Shown: positions 60,585-64,000 of the stretch, in pieces | How positions within the stretch are numbered: the stretch's first letter is position 1 | Layout of the letters: the number at the start of each line of letters is the position of its first letter | NCBI GenBank assembly: GCA_944326035.1 | Contig: CALVCS010000008.1 | Span: 35,637 to 99,636, forward strand | Direction: 5' to 3' | Origin: an uncultured Alistipes sp. | GTDB taxonomy: Bacteria > Bacteroidota > Bacteroidia > Bacteroidales > Rikenellaceae | DNA: 64,000 nucleotides | The notes under the pieces: generated by a model | Told to the model about the DNA's origin: nothing | Database searches by the model: none | Seen by the model: only the letters and a program-made list of their open reading frames with translations | Program-made: the position numbers and the translations under genes

Positions 60585-61526
60585 TTATCCTTGAAACAGA
60601 CGCCCCTGAAAGGTGTCCCGCTCCTGCAAGCGACGTTCGAACATCGCCAATAACTGTTCATTACGCACCAGACCCCAAGTCGGACCGGCCTGGTAACGAG
60701 GAGGAGCTTCACCGGCAAAACGTTCCACCACCAACGACGGCCGTAAGCGTTCCAACAGATCGATAAAAAGATCGATGTATTCGTCCAGGGCAAAGAACGT
60801 ATAGTGCTCCGGATGCGCGGCATAATCGGCCGCCATGGGTGTTCCTTTAAAAATTTGCAGCTGGTGAAACTTGACCGTATTCAACGGTAGGGCATTGAGG
60901 CGATCGACCGCCGATAACCACATCGCCCGATTTTCGCCCGGCAGCCCCAAAATAAAATGGGCCCCTACATGCAATCCCCGGGCCGCTGTCCGCTCCACGG
61001 CTTGCTGGGCGGTGGCAAAATCGTGCCCCCGATGCACCCGACGCAAGGTCTCGTCGTAACAGGACTCGATCCCGTACTCGATCGCCACATAATGATCCTG
61101 AGCGAGCGTTGCAAAAAAATCCAGTTTCTCCTCATCGATACAATCCGGACGGGTACCGATGATCAACCCCGCCACCTCCGGCAGCTCGAAAGCCTGCAGA
61201 AACACAGCACGCAATCGATCCAACGAAGCATACGTATTGGAAAAAGATTGGAAATAGGCCAGATAGCGATCCGCCTGTCGATAACGATTGCGATGAAATT
61301 CAATGCCCTCCTCCAACTGTTGACGGACACTCTTGGTCGGCTGACAATAGGAGGGCGTAAAGGCGGCATTGCTGCAAAACGTACAACCTCCTACCCCCAA
61401 CGTACCGTCCCGGTTCGGACAGGTAAAGCCCGCATTGACCGACAGCTTCTGCATCCGCCCCCCGAACTGACGGCGGAAATAGTTGGAATAGCTATTGAAA
61501 CGTCTGTCGTCTCCCCAAGGATACAT
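60585..61526 (-). CDS. Radical SAM protein (TIGR01212-like)
   Basis: A 313-residue radical SAM protein with the distinctive long cluster CPNRDGTLGVGGCTFC: the three cysteines span a wider interval than the usual CxxxCxxC, which is typical of the TIGR01212/YhcC group. Further blocks are RYLAYFQSFSNTYAS, GLIIGTRPDCIDEEKLDFF and VGAHFILGLPGENRAMW. No radical SAM accessory domain is attached. The reaction is not known for the family. The open frame extends to 61595, but the ATG at 61526 (MYPWGDDRRF) starts two bases after the upstream gene's stop and is preferred; the two genes are coupled. Confidence 0.88.
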   Translation of the reverse strand: MYPWGDDRRFNSYSNYFRRQFGGRMQKLSVNAGFTCPNRDGTLGVGGCTFCSNAAFTPSYCQPTKSVRQQLEEGIEFHRNRYRQADRYLAYFQSFSNTYASLDRLRAVFLQAFELPEVAGLIIGTRPDCIDEEKLDFFATLAQDHYVAIEYGIESCYDETLRRVHRGHDFATAQQAVERTAARGLHVGAHFILGLPGENRAMWLSAVDRLNALPLNTVKFHQLQIFKGTPMAADYAAHPEHYTFFALDEYIDLFIDLLERLRPSLVVERFAGEAPPRYQAGPTWGLVRNEQLLAMFERRLQERDTFQGRLFQG

Positions 61527-61528
61527 GC

Positions 61529-62236
61529 TCAGCAGGCTTTGAGGGCCTCGATAAAGCCGGGAAATTGAGCCCACAAATGCTCGGTCTGTAACCACAACTC
61601 CCGCGCCAGGGTCTCTTTCGAAGGGTGGTCCCGCTCGATGTCCTGCAAATATTCGGGCGAAACCGCATGGTCGTCGGCCGTAAATTCCCGATAGAACACC
61701 GGAAAATTCTTCTTAAAATAGATAAACTCGCCCGACGGAATCCGTCCCGTTTTCCGAAATTCGCTCCACATCTTCAGGATCTCTTTTTCGGGATACTTAT
61801 CGCTGATATCGTTGACCACCTCGTCGAACAGTTCATACTCTTCGAGCGCCACATAACAATAGGCCAACGGTTTCGTGATCTCCAAATGATCCTCCGGGTC
61901 CAGATCGAGCAACATCTCCATCATCCCGGCCGCCATTTCGAAATCCCCGACCAAATATTGATCGATCGAACAGTCCCCAATCAGTTTCAACACCTCCTGA
62001 CTCGGTTCATCGTCCCAATCGAGCACCACTTCGTCTTCGTCGGGAATCAGGTCCATCAGCTTCTTGAAAGCTTCATAACGCATATTGCACGCCTTCTCGA
62101 ACTCGCCCTTCCGTTGACACACATGCGAATGGTGACGAATGGCAGAAAAATCATACTCCGCACCCACATGCTCGGGATAGGAAATGACATACATATTTTC
62201 AGCAGTCGGAACGAAACGTGGAAGGGTTGTGGTCAT
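61529..62236 (-). CDS. Uncharacterised TPR-like protein
   Basis: A soluble 235-residue acidic protein without a signal peptide. No family is recognised, but short helix pairs with TPR-like spacing (for example HHSHVCQRKGEFEKACNMRYEAF near residue 36 and YCYVALEEYELFDEVVND near residue 127) suggest a helical repeat fold. It lies two bases upstream of the radical SAM start, so the two are probably translated together and may work together. A function would be a guess. Confidence 0.7.
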   Translation of the reverse strand: MTTTLPRFVPTAENMYVISYPEHVGAEYDFSAIRHHSHVCQRKGEFEKACNMRYEAFKKLMDLIPDEDEVVLDWDDEPSQEVLKLIGDCSIDQYLVGDFEMAAGMMEMLLDLDPEDHLEITKPLAYCYVALEEYELFDEVVNDISDKYPEKEILKMWSEFRKTGRIPSGEFIYFKKNFPVFYREFTADDHAVSPEYLQDIERDHPSKETLARELWLQTEHLWAQFPGFIEALKAC

Positions 62237-62289
62237 CCTGAAAACGAATCGATTAAATTGAATACAACCGTATAGCGTAAAGCAGACGC

Positions 62290-62297
62290 AAATGTAG
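62290..62297 (-). promoter_or_regulatory. -7 box of the TPR-like/radical SAM genes
   Basis: TACATTTG on the minus strand lies about 54 bases before the start at 62236. A -33 match is not clear. Confidence 0.5.
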
Positions 62298-62490
62298 TAT
62301 TTTTTAAAGAATTATCGGCCGTCCAACCCCCAAAAAATACGCATCGACCCGCGATTCCCACCTAAAAAAGGAAACGCTTCGGCCCTCGCGTTTTCTCTCT
62401 CCGACCGAATCCCCCGATCCACATTTGGGCTTCCGCGAAAATAGCCCTATTTTTATCCTTATTATACGAGGTTACTACGCTTTTTTGATT

Positions 62491-63579
62491 ATGAAACTCG
62501 ACCCGATTATCGACCTGATTCATCAACACTACCGTCCGGAAGAGTATCCCGCCCTGCACGCTCAAATCGAACTGTGGCGAAAGACCCGTCCCTTGGCCGG
62601 ACTCCACCTCTTAGACGCAACGCCGCTCTATCGAAATACCCTGGTCAAACATCTCGCCTTGCTCGCAGCCGGCGCCGATCTCGCGATCGGGCTCTCCGAC
62701 AGCATCCAGCACGACCCGGCCATCGCTCAACTCGTCCAGCGTGCCGCATTGCCCCTCTATCACGCCCGCACCTCGAAGCCTCAGCCCTTCGACCTGATTT
62801 TGGATTGCGCCGGGGCCTTCTGTCGCTGGCCGGCCAGGATCGGATATGTCGAACTGACTCGCTCCGGAGTAGCACCATATGTCGGCAACCCCCGACCGGT
62901 CTATGTCGCCGACAGCGGACGCATCAAACGCATCGAAACGCTTTTAGGTACCGGAGAAAGCTATTTCCGAGCGATGGCACAATTGGGCTACCGCGATTGG
63001 AACGAGCGCCGGGTCGTTATTTTCGGCAGCGGGAAGGTCGGCAGCGGACTCATTCTATACGCCCATCGAGCCGGTGCCTACCTCACCGTCATCACAGACC
63101 CGGCTACCTTAACCCCCTCCCTACAAACCGCGGTAAACGAAGTGATCGACTATCGAGACCATACGGCCATCGGTCGTGCCGTACGATCGGCCTATGCCAT
63201 CATTACCGCCACCGGCCATCCCGCGAACTTTCAACAAGAGTGTCCCAGCGCCGATTGGCAGGCCTCTTCAGCCCTGATGGCCAATATGGGTGTCGAAGAC
63301 GAATTCGGTCCGGAGATTCCGCCCGAACGGGTGCTCAATCGAAAAGAGACCCTGAATTTCATTCTGGAAGAGCCGACGCATCTCAAATACATCGACGCCA
63401 CTATGGCCCTTCACAACGAAGGAGCGCTCTATCTGAGGCAACATCCAGACGCACACGGATTGCTCGACCCCGATCCAGAAGCCGAAGAACGACTGTTGAG
63501 CATCAGTCGTACATACGGCATCGCCGGCGAAGAGATCGCTTTCTTACTACCGCCGGACACCCATGATTCCGTTCTCTAA
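62491..63579 (+). CDS. AhcY-like protein with altered catalytic site (SAHH-fold paralog)
   Basis: The 362 residues align along their length with adenosylhomocysteinase, but weakly. LAGLHLLDATPLYRNTLVKHL corresponds to the [21 protein letters not shown] region, IGYVELTRSGVAPY to [14 protein letters not shown], and VADSGRIKRIETLL to the [14 protein letters not shown] block that holds the catalytic Lys and Asp, both changed here. The NAD-loop VIFGSGKVGSG (about residues 177-186) is intact, so NAD is probably bound. The C-terminal KADFYRY tail is missing. It may bind a nucleoside-type ligand or hydrolyse a different one. The frame extends to 62425, but the ATG at 62491 is preferred. No terminator is clear. 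Confidence 0.6.
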   Translation: MKLDPIIDLIHQHYRPEEYPALHAQIELWRKTRPLAGLHLLDATPLYRNTLVKHLALLAAGADLAIGLSDSIQHDPAIAQLVQRAALPLYHARTSKPQPFDLILDCAGAFCRWPARIGYVELTRSGVAPYVGNPRPVYVADSGRIKRIETLLGTGESYFRAMAQLGYRDWNERRVVIFGSGKVGSGLILYAHRAGAYLTVITDPATLTPSLQTAVNEVIDYRDHTAIGRAVRSAYAIITATGHPANFQQECPSADWQASSALMANMGVEDEFGPEIPPERVLNRKETLNFILEEPTHLKYIDATMALHNEGALYLRQHPDAHGLLDPDPEAEERLLSISRTYGIAGEEIAFLLPPDTHDSVL

Positions 63580-63860
63580 CATCATAGACCTTCCCCGAAA
63601 AGTCACATAATCCATCCTAAAACCTGGATTTCTCCGCCACCCATAAGGAATCAGCCCATTGTGCGGAGAAATATCCGGGTTTTCCAGGCGATTTCTTTCC
63701 GGGGGTCGGGCGGATGAAGGAGGTGACCAGGACAGGGAGGCTGCAGTAGGGAGATAAAATGAGGCAGGTAATGTGGAGGCAGTGGATAGAGGATTGTGGG
63801 GCGGATAAAGCGGGATGAGGGGAGGTGATGGTGCCCGTTTCCGATAACTTCACACAAAAA
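63580..63860. other. G-rich intergenic region before the 5S rRNA terminator
   Basis: 281 bases with strong G-richness on the plus strand from about 63700 to 63830, including several runs of three or four G. No gene or regulatory site is recognised; short minus-strand frames here give Pro/Ser/Leu-rich strings and are not called. Confidence 0.5.
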
Positions 63861-63888
63861 AAGGAGCTCAGCGCTAACTGAGCTCCTT
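63861..63888 (-). terminator. Terminator of the rRNA operon
   Basis: An 11-base-pair stem (63861-63871 with 63878-63888) with a 6-base loop is followed on the minus strand by five T residues. It lies 4 bases past the 5S rRNA 3' end and closes the operon. Confidence 0.9.
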
Positions 63889-63892
63889 GAAG

Positions 63893-64000
<108 letters not shown>

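Noticed and set aside
61527..61595. Longer N-terminus of the radical SAM protein
   Set aside because: The 23 extra residues would overlap the coupled upstream gene and do not match the family start.
63617..63853. Short minus-strand frames between the AhcY-like gene and the 5S rRNA
   Set aside because: Proline/serine/leucine-rich strings from G-rich DNA, with no promoter or motif.

Overview
The window is chromosomal core DNA from a member of the Bacteroidota, most likely Bacteroidales. A Rikenellaceae-like, fairly GC-rich lineage is my best guess, but the family is an inference. Three things point there. Many genes are preceded by the Bacteroidota promoter pattern (TTTG near -33, about 19-20 bases, then TAnnTTTG near -7) rather than a Shine-Dalgarno site. 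Families largely confined to this phylum are present (DUF3098, DUF4270, DUF4254, GH97, GH106). Gene orders are typical of it (ftsX-DUF3098-uppP-truB; rsfS-ftsH-cdsA-psd; PASTA protein-rluD). I see no phage, integrase, transposase, CRISPR array or defence island.

Layout. 1-8.5 kb (+): envelope and RNA modification genes (ftsX end, uppP, truB, queA), a half-size glycogen-synthase-like protein translationally coupled to a DUF4270 lipoprotein, and topA. 8.6-20.5 kb (-): rluD, a PASTA protein, mqnE (futalosine menaquinone route), rpmH, rsmG, an ECF sigma factor overlapping a glycosyltransferase, an M20 amidohydrolase, a strongly remodelled MetH-like protein, and a glutamine cyclotransferase lipoprotein. 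20.6-25.4 kb (+): serS and a GH106 lipoprotein. 25.4-33.4 kb: a ThiF/MoeB-like enzyme, an acyl-CoA ligase, queG (+), mdh, gcvH, an EEP-family phosphodiesterase/nuclease, a GT9 transferase and a DUF4254 protein. 33.4-35.2 kb (+): a LysM glucosaminidase and an unknown conserved protein. 35.6-39.0 kb (-): an MFS transporter and a large TPR protein. 39.3-44.6 kb (+): purA, then etfB-etfA-acyl-CoA dehydrogenase. 44.8-48.2 kb (-): a tiny acidic ORF, a second ECF sigma factor, a zinc-ribbon coiled-coil protein, a Nif3-like protein and a MerR regulator. 48.3-52.0 kb (+): a stand-alone riboflavin kinase, ahcY and an ABC-F ATPase. 52.2-62.2 kb (-): GH97, an AI-2E-family permease, psd, cdsA, ftsH, rsfS, oxyR, a radical SAM protein and an unknown TPR-like protein. 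62.5-63.6 kb (+): an AhcY-like protein without the catalytic Lys/Asp pair. The right end is a 5S rRNA gene on the minus strand, the tail of an rRNA operon entering from outside the window.

Links between genes. queA and queG are both queuosine genes. truB, rluD, rsmG, rpmH, serS and rsfS serve translation. uppP, PASTA, LysM/GH73, GT2, GT9, psd and cdsA serve the envelope. mqnE, mdh and etfBA-acyl-CoA dehydrogenase serve respiration and redox balance. A recurring feature is an intact protein that keeps a family fold while its cofactor or catalytic motifs are replaced: the MetH-like protein (16731-19313), the AhcY-like protein (62491-63579), the glycogen-synthase-like half protein (3910-4728) and, more mildly, the ThiF/MoeB-like protein. 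The MetH-like and AhcY-like proteins both derive from methyl-cycle enzymes and are the most interesting leads. Convergent gene pairs are commonly closed by long perfect hairpins that can act as two-way terminators.
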